Part shown: piece after piece, positions 21,241-32,904 of the stretch | Numbering within the stretch: position 1 is the first letter of the stretch | Layout: every line of letters begins with the position of its first letter | Source: Tetranychus cinnabarinus | Taxonomy: Eukaryota > Arthropoda > Arachnida > Trombidiformes > Tetranychidae | DNA: 64,000 nucleotides | Direction of reading: 5' to 3' | NCBI GenBank assembly: GCA_022266195.1 | Contig: WHVY01000007.1 | Span: forward strand, 2,604,001 to 2,668,000 | Translations under genes and position numbers: made by a program | The notes under the pieces: generated by a model | What the model was told of the DNA's origin: nothing | The model's input: only the letters and a program-made list of their open reading frames with translations | Database searches by the model: none

Positions 21241-24200
21241 ATGTCTTACTTTTCCCCTCTTCTCCCTCACCTTCCTTTACCATTCCACCCTCATCAGGCC
21301 CATTCATGGGCACCACCACCGCCGTCGTCTTTAGCAACACCATCGACACCGCCGTCGGGCCAACAACAGCAACAATTACAACAACAATTACAGCAACAGC
21401 AAATTTATCAACACTCTCAACTTCAACAACAACAACTCAACGATTTAACTCGACGAGTATCTTTTCCGCTCTCCTTTCCTAACCATATAGATGGACCACC
21501 AAGTACTCCGTTGTTTCCCTTAAGCCATCACTATCCTACATTTGTTAATCATTTTCACCACCTTTACTCTGAACCATGTTGTGGTATTTCACCTTTCCAT
21601 CATTTTGGTATGCCATCTTCAACCTCTGCAACATCTCCTTGCCATCAGAGTGATTTGTTTGATTATTGTAAAGAAAGGAGTCCTCATTTTAATTTAAATG
21701 TTAACTTGAAATCATCTAATGGAGTTGGCAATAGTGTTATCAGTAAAAATGTTTTAACAAATAATAACTGTGATATTAAAGTGGGTAGTACAACATCATC
21801 TCCGATATTATCTAAATCGTCGTCACCAATTAAATCAAATCATAGTTTAAGCAGAGATAATGCCTCTGAAACTCCGATTAAAAAGAAAGTCAAAGTTGAA
21901 GATTGTTCAATATCCAACAATCATTGTACAAGAGATTATAAAGGTGTTTTAAACAACAACTGTTCCAATTTAAATAGTAAAATTATATGTAAAACTGACG
22001 AGGATAAATGTAAAAAATCGGATGCATCAGTTGTTATCTCTCAAAGTGTTGAAACGAAGTTCACTCCAAGTTCCGGCGATGTAATTTGTGCCCAAAAGCA
22101 ACAGCTAAAGCAACAACAAAAGCAGCATCTTTACCAATTACAGCAACAACAACATCAACAATCACAGCAGCAGCAGCTACAGAAACATCAGCAAAATCAG
22201 CAAAATCACCAACAACACCAACCTCAATCACAACAAATTCAGCAGCCACAACAACAGCAACACCAGCAACGACAATCAGTTATTATCAGAAAAGATGTTA
22301 AATCGGAAGAAAAACAATCTGGAAATAATGATAAAAAACAAACGATGCACATTGAGCTAATCTCTTCTCCTCAAGCTGAAGTTAATGGATCTTCAGCCAA
22401 ATCTTTGACGACACTGGTTAAATCAACATCGTCCTCTAAAAGCGAACCATTTTATCCATGCTCTAAATCTTCTGCGACACCAACATCAACCGCATCGACA
22501 ACATGTCATCAGAGTGAAATGTTTGCCTATTGGAAGGAGCGAAGGAAAAAGAATGCAAATCCAAATTCAAATCTGTACATTAACCTGAAAACACCCAATG
22601 GAGTAAACGGCAATAGTGTTATAACTAAAAATGTAATTTTAAGTGATAAATGTGATTCCAAGGTGGGCAGTTCGACACCTGCGACATTTTTAACTTCGTC
22701 CACAACTTCAGTTCCAATCACAAAGTCAACAACAATAACAACACCAGTTACAACTTCAAATATAAAACAGAGTGCAAGCAATCTAATTGAGACTCCTGTT
22801 AGGAAGAAAGTGAAAACTGAAGAGAGTTCATTAATTGCCAATCAATTCAATGTATCATGTAGTATAAGCAGTAGTGATAGTAGCAGTTCAAATAACAATA
22901 AATTAATTTGCAGCATTGCTGATGAGAAGAGTAAAAAATTGGATTCTTCAGTTGTTATCTCATCGAAAAGTGTTGACTCAAAATTACCTGCAGGTTGCGG
23001 TGAAGTACTCAATTGTACTAAAAAGCAACAACAAAAACACCATCAACAGCAATCAGTTATCATCAGGAAAGATGGTAAAACAGAAGAGAAACAGTCTGGA
23101 AATGTAGATAAAAAGCAAACTATGCATATTGAATTAGTTTCATCGGCTCAAGGTGAAACTGTTAATGGAAGCTCAGCTAAGTCACTATTAACTTTGGGTA
23201 AAACATCGTCAATCAAGAAAACCAAAGATTTGGAATCAACCAGCTTAACAGGTCAAAACACTGTTGAACCTGCAACAACAGTTACACCAGTTACAGTTGA
23301 GACAAGTTCACCAAGTGAAACATTACCGTTAGCTAAACAATCAACATCAAACAAATCAATAGCACCTTTAAAATCAACCTCAACTACTCCCACAACACCA
23401 AGTAGTCAACGTGTTCGTCGTCGGCGTTTTCGTTCTGGTCTAGATATGATAAGAAATGCAAAGAGTCGTAAAAAGGCTAAACAATCAAACCAATCAGCAA
23501 ATGTTTCCAACAACTCTTCAGTAAAATCACCCAATCCTAATGGAGCAATGTTTAGGTTAAACGGCAAGATGAAAGACAATGAGTTTATTAAGCGAAATAA
23601 CAAAGTAACCTTTGATGATGGTTCACCACTTGCCAGCACCACCAGTACAAGTGGTTCAATGAGAAACAGTTGTGGAGGTAGCTTATCCTCTTTATCATCC
23701 ACCTCTGTTCCAATTGAGATTAAACGGATAATTGTTAATAAAGCTTTAGGTGAGACAATACTTCACCGAGCAGCTCGGCAAGGTTACACGCACATTGTCC
23801 GCTATTGCCTGGCAACAAACACTTGTGATATAAATGCTCGTGATAATGCTGGTTATACACCTTTACATGAATGTTGTTCCCGAGGTCACCTGGAAATTGC
23901 TAGAGCACTACTTGAACACGGAGCAGACATTGATTCCTCTGCAACCGGTGGAGTAAGGCCATTCCATGATGCAGTTGAAAGTGATCACATTGAAATTGTG
24001 CGACTCCTTTTATCCTATGGATCTGATCCTACCATTGCCACCTATACGGGTTCAACTCCATTGAAGCTTGCCCGTTCCTCTCGTATGATTCAATTTCTTC
24101 GAGGATTCATTTACGATTTAACAGGTGAAATTCCACCTCACCCTGAACCCGAAAAGTCGGATCGTCCAGTTTTCCCGTGGAAGTTTACCGGTTCATCTCG

Positions 24201-24738
24201 TTTGCTTGACCTAAAGGAAAGTGGTTTTGATGTGTTTGATGAAGAATCTGTTCCCTGTGAGGATGAAAATGATGATCTCAATGATTTATTGTTGGAAATA
24301 AGCGATACACCTCATCTTCCAACCTATCGGATAAAATCAGGATCAGCAGTATCTATTGTTAGATCAGCTTGTCCACCAAAATCAACCAAGAAATCTTCAT
24401 CATCAATCAACAACACCAACAACAGTAAAAGTAATTTTAATGTTACAAATGGAACCACCAACAACAACAATAGTAAAAACAACAACTTGTATACCCAAAA
24501 TTACTTGAAACTGTGTGATATTCTCAAACAAATGGGCCTCTCAAAGGATCAATTTTTCAACAAATACGTGAATATTGAAATTTTGTGCCTGTCAACAGCC
24601 AATTTGATATCAAATGCTCTTACCTCATGCAAGTCTCATCACCCCTCTGTCGAGGATACAACACAGTTAAGCGAGCTCGTTTCCCTGGATGACTCTATTC
24701 GTGAAATACTTGGTATTGAAACCCTCAGGGTACCATGA
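21241..24738 (+). CDS. BCOR: BCOR/BCORL1-like Polycomb (PRC1.1) corepressor
   Basis: Uninterrupted frame of 1165 residues from the ATG at 21241; the frame is open further upstream, without ATG, to 21088. The N-terminal two thirds is disordered, with glutamine-rich tracts at about 41-67 and 286-345 and an internal duplication (about 126-400 and 411-659). A basic patch follows near 723 (RVRRRRFRSGLDMIRNAKSR). Ankyrin repeats span about 837-945 (GETILHRAARQGY, DNAGYTPLHECCSRGHLEIA, GVRPFHDAVESDHIEIVRLL), closely matching the BCOR ankyrin block. After an acidic and Asn-rich linker, residues 1088-1165 (YLKLCDILKQMGLSKDQFF to the end) match PUFD, which binds the PCGF1 RAWUL domain. By homology it is a nuclear scaffold of the variant PRC1.1 complex (PCGF1, RING1, KDM2B). 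The start is uncertain: 21241-21297 is pyrimidine-rich and ends in CATCAG, so it may be an intron end, with GCC at 21298 the first codon of this exon. Confidence 0.87.
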   Translation: MSYFSPLLPHLPLPFHPHQAHSWAPPPPSSLATPSTPPSGQQQQQLQQQLQQQQIYQHSQLQQQQLNDLTRRVSFPLSFPNHIDGPPSTPLFPLSHHYPTFVNHFHHLYSEPCCGISPFHHFGMPSSTSATSPCHQSDLFDYCKERSPHFNLNVNLKSSNGVGNSVISKNVLTNNNCDIKVGSTTSSPILSKSSSPIKSNHSLSRDNASETPIKKKVKVEDCSISNNHCTRDYKGVLNNNCSNLNSKIICKTDEDKCKKSDASVVISQSVETKFTPSSGDVICAQKQQLKQQQKQHLYQLQQQQHQQSQQQQLQKHQQNQQNHQQHQPQSQQIQQPQQQQHQQRQSVIIRKDVKSEEKQSGNNDKKQTMHIELISSPQAEVNGSSAKSLTTLVKSTSSSKSEPFYPCSKSSATPTSTASTTCHQSEMFAYWKERRKKNANPNSNLYINLKTPNGVNGNSVITKNVILSDKCDSKVGSSTPATFLTSSTTSVPITKSTTITTPVTTSNIKQSASNLIETPVRKKVKTEESSLIANQFNVSCSISSSDSSSSNNNKLICSIADEKSKKLDSSVVISSKSVDSKLPAGCGEVLNCTKKQQQKHHQQQSVIIRKDGKTEEKQSGNVDKKQTMHIELVSSAQGETVNGSSAKSLLTLGKTSSIKKTKDLESTSLTGQNTVEPATTVTPVTVETSSPSETLPLAKQSTSNKSIAPLKSTSTTPTTPSSQRVRRRRFRSGLDMIRNAKSRKKAKQSNQSANVSNNSSVKSPNPNGAMFRLNGKMKDNEFIKRNNKVTFDDGSPLASTTSTSGSMRNSCGGSLSSLSSTSVPIEIKRIIVNKALGETILHRAARQGYTHIVRYCLATNTCDINARDNAGYTPLHECCSRGHLEIARALLEHGADIDSSATGGVRPFHDAVESDHIEIVRLLLSYGSDPTIATYTGSTPLKLARSSRMIQFLRGFIYDLTGEIPPHPEPEKSDRPVFPWKFTGSSRLLDLKESGFDVFDEESVPCEDENDDLNDLLLEISDTPHLPTYRIKSGSAVSIVRSACPPKSTKKSSSSINNTNNSKSNFNVTNGTTNNNNSKNNNLYTQNYLKLCDILKQMGLSKDQFFNKYVNIEILCLSTANLISNALTSCKSHHPSVEDTTQLSELVSLDDSIREILGIETLRVP
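21617..22440 (+). repeat. BCOR-like gene internal duplication, unit A
   Basis: Codes for CHQSDLFDYCKER, NGVGNSVISKNVL, ETPIKKKVKVEDCS, SVVISQSVE, QSVIIRKDVKSEEKQSGN, KKQTMHIELISS and NGSSAKSLTTL in this order. The same order occurs in unit B (22471-23217). Unit A has the longer glutamine tract. Confidence 0.85.
22471..23217 (+). repeat. BCOR-like gene internal duplication, unit B
   Basis: Codes for CHQSEMFAYWKER, NGVNGNSVITKNVI, ETPVRKKVKTEESS, SVVISSKSVD, QSVIIRKDGKTEEKQSGN, KKQTMHIELVSS and NGSSAKSLLTL. Collinear with unit A at amino-acid level, with diverged codons and a much shorter glutamine tract. Confidence 0.85.
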
Positions 24739-25520
24739 ATTTCTTTTTATTTTCTCATTTTTATCCTGTTCTATGCTCTCACCCTCCGACATCTTTTTGT
24801 TTCTGATGCTTTCATCCATACTTCACAGATGAGAGAAGGAGAGTAAAAAAAGAAAAGAGCAAGGAAGATAAGGAAGACAAGAAAGAAACAAGAAGAGAGA
24901 CAGAAAAGAGACAAACAACAAATAGATGTATATAATTATGTATATAAAGTAAATTTACATTAGTATAAATAATATAAAGTACATTCAGCCAGTTAGTAAA
25001 AAGATACTTTAATTTTTTCTGTATATAGCTATAAATTTATACATATATTTATATATTTATTTATTGTATTGTTAAATATATTTTTACCTTTTTCTTTACA
25101 TTAGCTTCTCATCTTGAAAAGAAACTCATTTTAACTCTTTTTCCATCGTTTTTTGTTCTTCTCGTCTTTCCTTTTTCTATCTTTGCTCAACGTCATGATC
25201 ATCATCAACTCTAGCTCTTCTGCTTCCCTATCATGACCACTAATCATTAGAGTAATCATCCATGTCAACCTTCATGCTTTACCATAAAAAAACTCCTTTT
25301 TTGTGAGCTGCTCGCGTCTCTCGAGCGACCCATTTCAAGTTTTTCAAAATCTGTGATTATGAAGAGAAAAAAGCAGAAAGAAAATGACCTCTCTTTCAAC
25401 TTTGCGCCACCCCATCATCTGTATCCTCATCAATCCTCCTCTGTCCAAACTTATTTTTTTTCAAGTCATCACTGGTTTTGTGAAGAAAACACAAAGAGAC
25501 CAGATTCTGTATTATAACTT

Positions 25521-25572
25521 ATACATATATATATATATTTGTGTGTGTATTATATTATAAATATATTTACAA
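25521..25572. repeat. TA/TG microsatellite
   Basis: Alternating TA followed by a short GTGTGTGT run and more TA-rich sequence. Simple repeat in the gene-poor region downstream of the BCOR-like gene. Confidence 0.7.
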
Positions 25573-27661
25573 AATGCCAATCTTTTAACAGTAAAAGTGA
25601 AATTGACAAAAATAGCTGATATCAAAGAATATTATTTATTTCAGGCTCAAATTATTCATTACTTTCTATTCCTTACAGAATTGAACATTTTCGTTTGAAG
25701 TAAAAAACGAAAAATGAGCGAAACAAGAAAAATAAAATGAAAGCCAAAATGGTCTGGGTTTTAGCACATCTCAAGTAAACTCAACGTCAAGATTTTTGCA
25801 GTTAACCTGTTTGTATCACTTATCAGCATAAATCAGCTCTCAACTTGAGCTGGAGAAGTGAAAGAAGAGAAGTGCAAAACGAAGAAGATGTTGAAGAAAA
25901 ATGGTCTCTTCTATTTATCTCTTTTCACTCTCTTAACAGACTCCCCTTCTCTCTCCCTCTAAATCATCCTCATCTTCTTTCCCCATCAATTCGCAATGCT
26001 GATATGCTGGGAAAAAAAGGAGGCTCCATACTTGGTCTGCCCCTTAGGCGGGCTTCAATAAATCTCTTGTAAAAATACCATTTAAACCAGGGAAGAAAAG
26101 GGAAGAGAGAGAGAGAAAAGTGAGTGATGAAGACGAAAAGAAACCAAAAAAGCGACAGAGAAAAGAGAAAGAAGAAGATGAAGAGAAAGAGTAACGAGCA
26201 TTTAATTTAAGGGGTAACACACTTACAGGAAGATTAACAGGAAAAAGGAAAGAAGAGATGAAAAGGGAAGAAAAAGAGAGAAAGAAGTAAAAAGGGAAAA
26301 AAGAAGAAAATAATAGACAGAGAAAGTTACTTTCTGCTTATTTTCATCTTCTTTCACCATCATCTTCAGGATTCATCATTTTTTCCTTTCATTCTCTTCA
26401 TCATTCTTTTTTCTTCTCTCTGCAAAAATGATTGCTTCCAAACACAAAGAGTGAAGACACAAAATCGTGGATTTAAACACACATTTACATTTGGTACAAA
26501 AGGTTTTGACTTTTCAGTAATGTTCAATGTAATCAAAGCTGATCAAATGAATTGCTAATTAATAATTAAACATTCAAATCTTTCAATTTGAAAGATGCTT
26601 CAATTTTAAGGACAAAACCAACTCATGGCCCGACCCATTGCATAGACCAAGACTCAACCCAGAAGAGTGAAGCTAATCGGTTACATTAAGTGTCTACCTT
26701 GGCTTCCTTTCAAGTTTACATTAAACCAAATTATCTTTTCATTTGCATTCATCCAACTCTTGAGTCAAACTTGTTGACCTCTTTTCCCAATCCCACTTTT
26801 CATTACCAATATCATCATCATGATAATCATCTTACCTTTTCCACTTGCAATTCATTCATTTTCTTTCACGAATATATAGTTCAAGTCTTTTCATTGCAAC
26901 TCTCTCTCAACGTACAACAACTTCTTATTGAATTGAATCCAAAATGTGAACATTTTCAATTGCTCTAAAGCTGAATGTTACAGAACACAAAAAACACAGT
27001 AACAACATGAGCTAAATAATGATTATAATAATAATAAAAATAATAGCAATAATAACAGTGATAAACCTTGATGTGCTCTCCTCAAATCTTCTTCATGCTT
27101 TCATGCTTTTCCTTTTTTTTTCATCATATGTTGTCTCTTTGCGTTCATCGCTCCCTTTCTTCCTCTCATCATCCAAAATCATCTCTAACGACTTTCCATT
27201 TCAGTAGCTTTTATCAACAATAATCTCACCCACTACCACCACACCATCATTTTGCTTTCCACTAACGTTACAAAAAAAAGATGAAGAAAAAAGAATCACT
27301 GAATTTTCCTTTTATTCAACTTTTTTTCCTTTGATACACAATTTGACAATCAAATGTGTAACAATTAATTCACCCAATTATCATCATGAAACAAAATAAA
27401 AAAGAAAGGTCAACAAACGAAAAGTGACGAAAAAAAGTGTCATTTTCTTGCAACTCAACAGTGCACTTTATCAATTGATTGATTGATAATTCATTGCAAT
27501 TTACCTTTTCGTGAAACTTAATTTGTTTTCAATTTTAACAACTTTAGGAAGAGAAAGTTGAAAAAAAGGTAAAACTGTTTACAGGAACCTTTTTCCGTTT
27601 ACCTTTTCTTTTTACCTTGCAACTCTTTTCCTCTCACAGTTAAAGAGCAACAATATTATTG

Positions 27662-27720
27662 GTAATAATAATGATAATGATGATGATAGTAATGATGATA
27701 GCAATAATAATGATAATAAA
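27662..27720. repeat. AAT/GAT trinucleotide-type repeat
   Basis: Interrupted run of AATAATAATGATAATGATGA type units. Similar GATGAT/TCATCATC runs recur across 27-45 kb on both strands and account for many of the D-, S- and H-rich short frames seen there. Confidence 0.65.
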
Positions 27721-30700
27721 CCAAATGATAAACTTCATCTAATTGAATTGCTTTTTGAACTTGATTTTCGCTTTTCTTGAAAACTTATAACTTAATAACG
27801 TAAATGCGTTAACATGCACTTTATGACGCCGTCTTCAGGTGCGTTTCGCCATTTCCACCTTTTATCAGTGTTAATCAGCTTCAATCTGTTTTAGCCTAAA
27901 GCTTTGCAAGATTAGATTCACTAATTCAGTTTCATGATTAGCTATGAATAACATCATATTTATATAAACAAGGAAAATCAGATCTCTGATTATGCTCAAG
28001 GCTTCTTCATTTCATGAGTTTCATTGAAAACCGAGATGTTCATTGAATCTCTAGTTGATTATGATTCCATTTGCAATCTCCTTAAGTGTTTCAATTTTTT
28101 CTCTTGCTTTTCTCATTCTTTTCATCATTATGTTAAAGTGTATTGATTAGTTAATCTCATGATAATGATGAACAGTGAAAACCTGAAAAGCTGATTGTTC
28201 ATCAAAACGTTATCAATCAACAACAATTGAACAAATTGTCGTTACTTTAACAATTACAGGTGAAGAGCAATAATAAACAATAATAATCTGAAATGGTTAA
28301 GTTGAAAGCAAGAAACAAAAAAGTTATTAAAATAAACAAATGTTCAACCAATAAAATTGAATAATGATAATGTTGATGAAGTTTAGATGTGCATTTCCGT
28401 TTTAATCATTTTCCTCTCTTTCATGGCGAACACACATCTCATCATTTCTCCATCTTCAGCCTCCTCTCTCCTCTAAGCCATAATATCTGTTTTCCCTGTT
28501 TTTGACTTGTCTTTTCATCCTTCATCATCCTTCTCTTCATCTCTTCTCTTTCAACTCACGCATAGCTTTTTTCATCTCTCTCCCAGAATCGGGTTACTTC
28601 TGTTATTTTATATCTTGTTGTAGCTGTTTTCCAGTAAAGTTGATTTATTTTCAGGTCAAATGGATGAGAGGAAACTTGCTTTTACTCTTCTTTTTTATTC
28701 AGCCAGAAGCCATGATAAAGCATTTACAGAAAGCATTTTAATACACCTCAATGCAACTCACAATTTACATTTTATTTCTTCTTCTTCTTCTTCTTGGTTA
28801 GGAAAATTTCATCTCCATGTCAACATTCAATAATAATGTTATTTCTCATTGGCCACATTTCTTGACCTCTTCATTTACATATTAAACTTTTAATCAACTT
28901 TCGGTTGAAAAAATAGACTTTTCTCTTTTCTCATACACCATGCTTTCCATTTTGATGGCTTTCTATCGATTGTTCATTTATCGCTCATGTAATTAGTCTC
29001 TCCAATGACAACTTTAATGCAATGTAAATTAAACATTTTTTTCATTTGATGCTATTTTTAGGTTTAAAGGTTTAAGATCTTTATTTTGTGTTATTATGAC
29101 AACGAATTGGATGAAAATATGAAAAGTCAATGTTGCTGTTTCCTTGAAAAGATATTTTTTGTTTCAATTTTGATTCAAGTTCAACTAACCAGACTGAATC
29201 AAAAACTGATCCATTTTGTCATTCGTCATTTCATGCTTTTGCAAACTGCTTTACTCTGACAAGAGACTGATAACAGATTGATAAATGTTATGAACATAAC
29301 CTTCAGAGTTTTTTGTTTCATTTTTAGAGTTATATCAATGCCGATAAAAATTATGAGCTCATTATACGTTTATAAAGGCCGTTACAGTAATTTTAACGAT
29401 AGATTAAAACGAGTTTTTCGAGTAAAAATTCGAAAGTTTTGCAGTTTTTTTTAAACCAATTCAATCCATTTCATAGGACCATGAATCTTTTTTAAGATGC
29501 CAAAAAACCTCAAGGAAAATTTATGTTTTTGTTGAAATTTCATGTCCGAAGTTTCAATTCTGTTCATCTAGCAAATTTCCTGTTATAATTGTTTTTGCAA
29601 AGTTCCGATTGCAAATTAGACTTCGATGTTTCAACTTACATCATTGTAATTAATTTTAGCATCATGAAACTTATCGAGTTCATTACTTATTAAGAAACAG
29701 AAGTAATCATTTCCATAATGGATATCGTAATGAAACCGATTCCGAAAAGTCGCTTTGCATAAAATTATGCGAAAAATAATGATTTTCACTATTAGCGTCA
29801 AAACAATGCAAAGAATCGAGTGAAAAATTCAAACTCAATCAATTAAAGGTTCAAAATTGTTAGACAATTGAACATTAATTCAATGCTTTATGCCTGACCA
29901 GATGATCCATCAAGAATCGAACAGAAAAAACTTGTCCAATGAAAAGATTTTCAATCATTTTTCGTTGGGTTAACAAATTATTTTATATCAATAACCCTTC
30001 AATAAGGTGAAAAGTTGCACATTATTTTGATGGAGAACAAGAGAAATAGCGAAAAAAAGAAAAGAGAAAAAAAACATTGAAATATAATTCTCTTCATCAT
30101 TTGTCATCCTCTCAAAGAACTTTTATTTTCTTCTTCTTCTCGTGATTCTCTGTCATTTTCCCTTCAAGTCAGCAAAGAAAGGAAAGAAAATGATAAAAGA
30201 AAATAAAGTTTACTCTGTTATCATCACATTTATACATATAACGACCATTATCTATTTACTGTTTCATTTTATTCACCATTATTTTTATTCATCATGATTA
30301 TCATTATCATTATTAACCATGTAAAAACTGGCATTACCTTAATTTCACGATTTCATTGAAACTCTTCATTACAATCAATCGATTTTTTCTGCTCTTTTCA
30401 ACTTCTCACCAATTCCAATGTTAATTGCAATGTATTTTTGTCATCATATTTAAATCACATTTACTCGATGAAACTAGAAACAAAGTCAAATTGAGTGAGA
30501 AAAGTAAAAAATATTTTAAACTTTTATTACATTCACTTGATTTGATTAGTAAAGCTCAATTGTTTCAAACAATTGAATGACAAATTAATCTCATCATTAA
30601 CCAGCTAATTGTCGACTAATTATGAGCGACAAATGAAGACGAGAAACAAAAATGAACTACAAATGAACAATGATGAAGTATCAAAAAAAGGACCGAAAAT

Positions 30701-32904
30701 CGAGTCAAAAGTTGTCACAAGTTTATTCAACAGAAACCGATAACAGTTTGGATAATTGAAGCTAAAAGTATATCATTATCAGTTGTTTATTTGCTTAACA
30801 AGAGTGTAAAGGAAAAAATAAAAGTAAGAAAACTCCCAGAAAAAAAGAGAATTAAGAATTTCTAATCAATAATCTTATTCTTTTTCATTTTGCTCAACTT
30901 TTCTCATCTTCCACTTGAACTTTTCTTCTTCTTTTCCGAATCAATTGAAACTCTTTTCAACTTTTCTTCATTTCTATTTTTTCTCAAGTTTACCTTTTTT
31001 TCCGTCTTTTCAACTTTTCCAACTTTTCTGCCTTCCAACTTGATTGTTGATTCTTAATTTAACTGTTGATCAATTAATTACAATTAGACAATGATTCTGA
31101 TGGGCGTTCAATTGTTATTTCCACTTCTCAACTTATTCTTGATTCAGGTAATTGGAACAAGTTGAGTAAAGTTGATAACATTTAAACAGAAACGAATGTG
31201 AAAAGAGTCTGATTTTGATCAAACAGCTTTTCAGCTTGTAATAATGACAATTATGATATAATGATAAGACTTTTATTATTTTACTATCATCATTATCAAG
31301 TCCAATGAATGTGATAAGAGGCGTGGAATCATGAATCTTTCCCTTCAACTGAATAATGAGAAGAAACCTTGACCTTGACTTCATTAATATCATCATCATT
31401 AACCAAAAAAAAGTCTTACCTTTTTTTGGTGAAAAAATGCGAGAAAAAAAAGATTCTCGTTTAATATCAAATTATTCAATTACAAGAATTGTAATTGTTG
31501 CAATTGTTTAAAAAGTAAATAGTTTTTGCTGGCAACTTTGATTGATTGACACAGTTTTTCATTAAAGAGATGATAATGAGAGTGAGAATGATTCAGCTTG
31601 TTATGATGATGATGATCAGATGAAAGTAAATACAATATTGATTAAAAGGAGAAGATAAAAGGTTACCTTTCAACAGTTGGTTGAACAATGTCAAACATGT
31701 AACATCATTTTTGTGTCTTTATTTTCATCACATTTGCAACTCAATGTTTTCTTCCTCATCATCATGTATTTACCATGTCAACTTGAATCTAAATAATCGA
31801 TTAATCTATTCGCCAATTGAATGCAAAATGAAATGTTTGGGTAAACAATTGAAATCATTTTTTTCCTTCTTCTGTTTGTTTACCATTTTTATTATCAAAT
31901 TAAATGCTCTTATTAATATCATTATAATTGATTATGATTATTATCTTGATAAATTCATGTTGATTTAAGGAAAGATTATCAAGTTAAAGAAAAGATGAGA
32001 AAGAAAAGCAAGAGAAAGTTATAAGAATCTTGAACACTTGCAAGATGAGGAGGATGAGAATCAAGTGAATCAAGATGATGATGATGACTGATGTAACGTG
32101 TGAAGGAGGCAAAACGAATGTAGGAAGTGGCTAATATCTTTTGCCTCTTCTTCTGCTTTTTCCCTCATTTTCATCTTCCATCAATTTTCATCCAAACTTT
32201 TTTTCCTCTTGTCTTTCATTTTGTACAAAAAGCCCATTTCCAACTGATTTGTCCTCTGAATAGGTGCAAAGGTTTATCAAAAAAAACTGTCAACCAGATG
32301 AATGCGTTAAACAATCGTTTGATATCACTTTTCATTTATCTTGTTGGGCTCAACATTGACCGAATCCAGCGCAATGTTGATTTAAATAACATTTCCAGTG
32401 AACCGCCTTATTCAGGGTTCATCATTTGATTGTTTTACATTTAAATTGATAAGCAGTTGATTAACATTCTGATTAGTTTAATTGTCAAATCATTATTGTG
32501 ACAAATTGTAATCGTTTACAAGTTGATGTTGTTTAGCATTTAAAGCTTTAAAAATGAACATTTATCAACTTTGTTATCCCAACAAAATCAGAATCCTTAT
32601 CTGATAGATTTAGAAGTAAACTTTGTGATAAAAAGAGAAATTTTTTTCTCTTCTATTCCCATTTCATCCAATTTCACTCTCATGGATTCAAATTGAAGCC
32701 ATTGAGAGACTCATGATTCGACTTTGATGATGCAGAAAATGATTGCTTTCATTTGATTGAGGTATAAACAGAAGAAGGTTGAAATCTGTTTGGGAAGAAA
32801 CAGTAAGAAACAATGTTTGATGAAATGAAGAGCAAGATTGATTTAAGATGAGAGGAAGAAGAGGAAAGATGGCGAAAGAGCAATGTTAATTCTTGGCTAT
32901 TGCT

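Larger units (their letters stand above)
24739..32904. other. BCOR 3' UTR then long gene-poor region
   Basis: The first few hundred bases should be the 3' UTR of the BCOR-like gene. The rest is AT-rich DNA with TA/TG and AAT/GAT microsatellites and purine-rich tracts (26.1-26.3 kb). Open frames are short, overlapping and low in complexity. One exon-like island (31088-31147, plus) is discussed in the findings. No RNA gene recognised. Confidence 0.35.

Noticed and set aside
22061..22301. Alanine/valine- and alanine/threonine-rich frames inside the BCOR-like gene
   Set aside because: Shadows of the glutamine repeat read in other frames or on the other strand.
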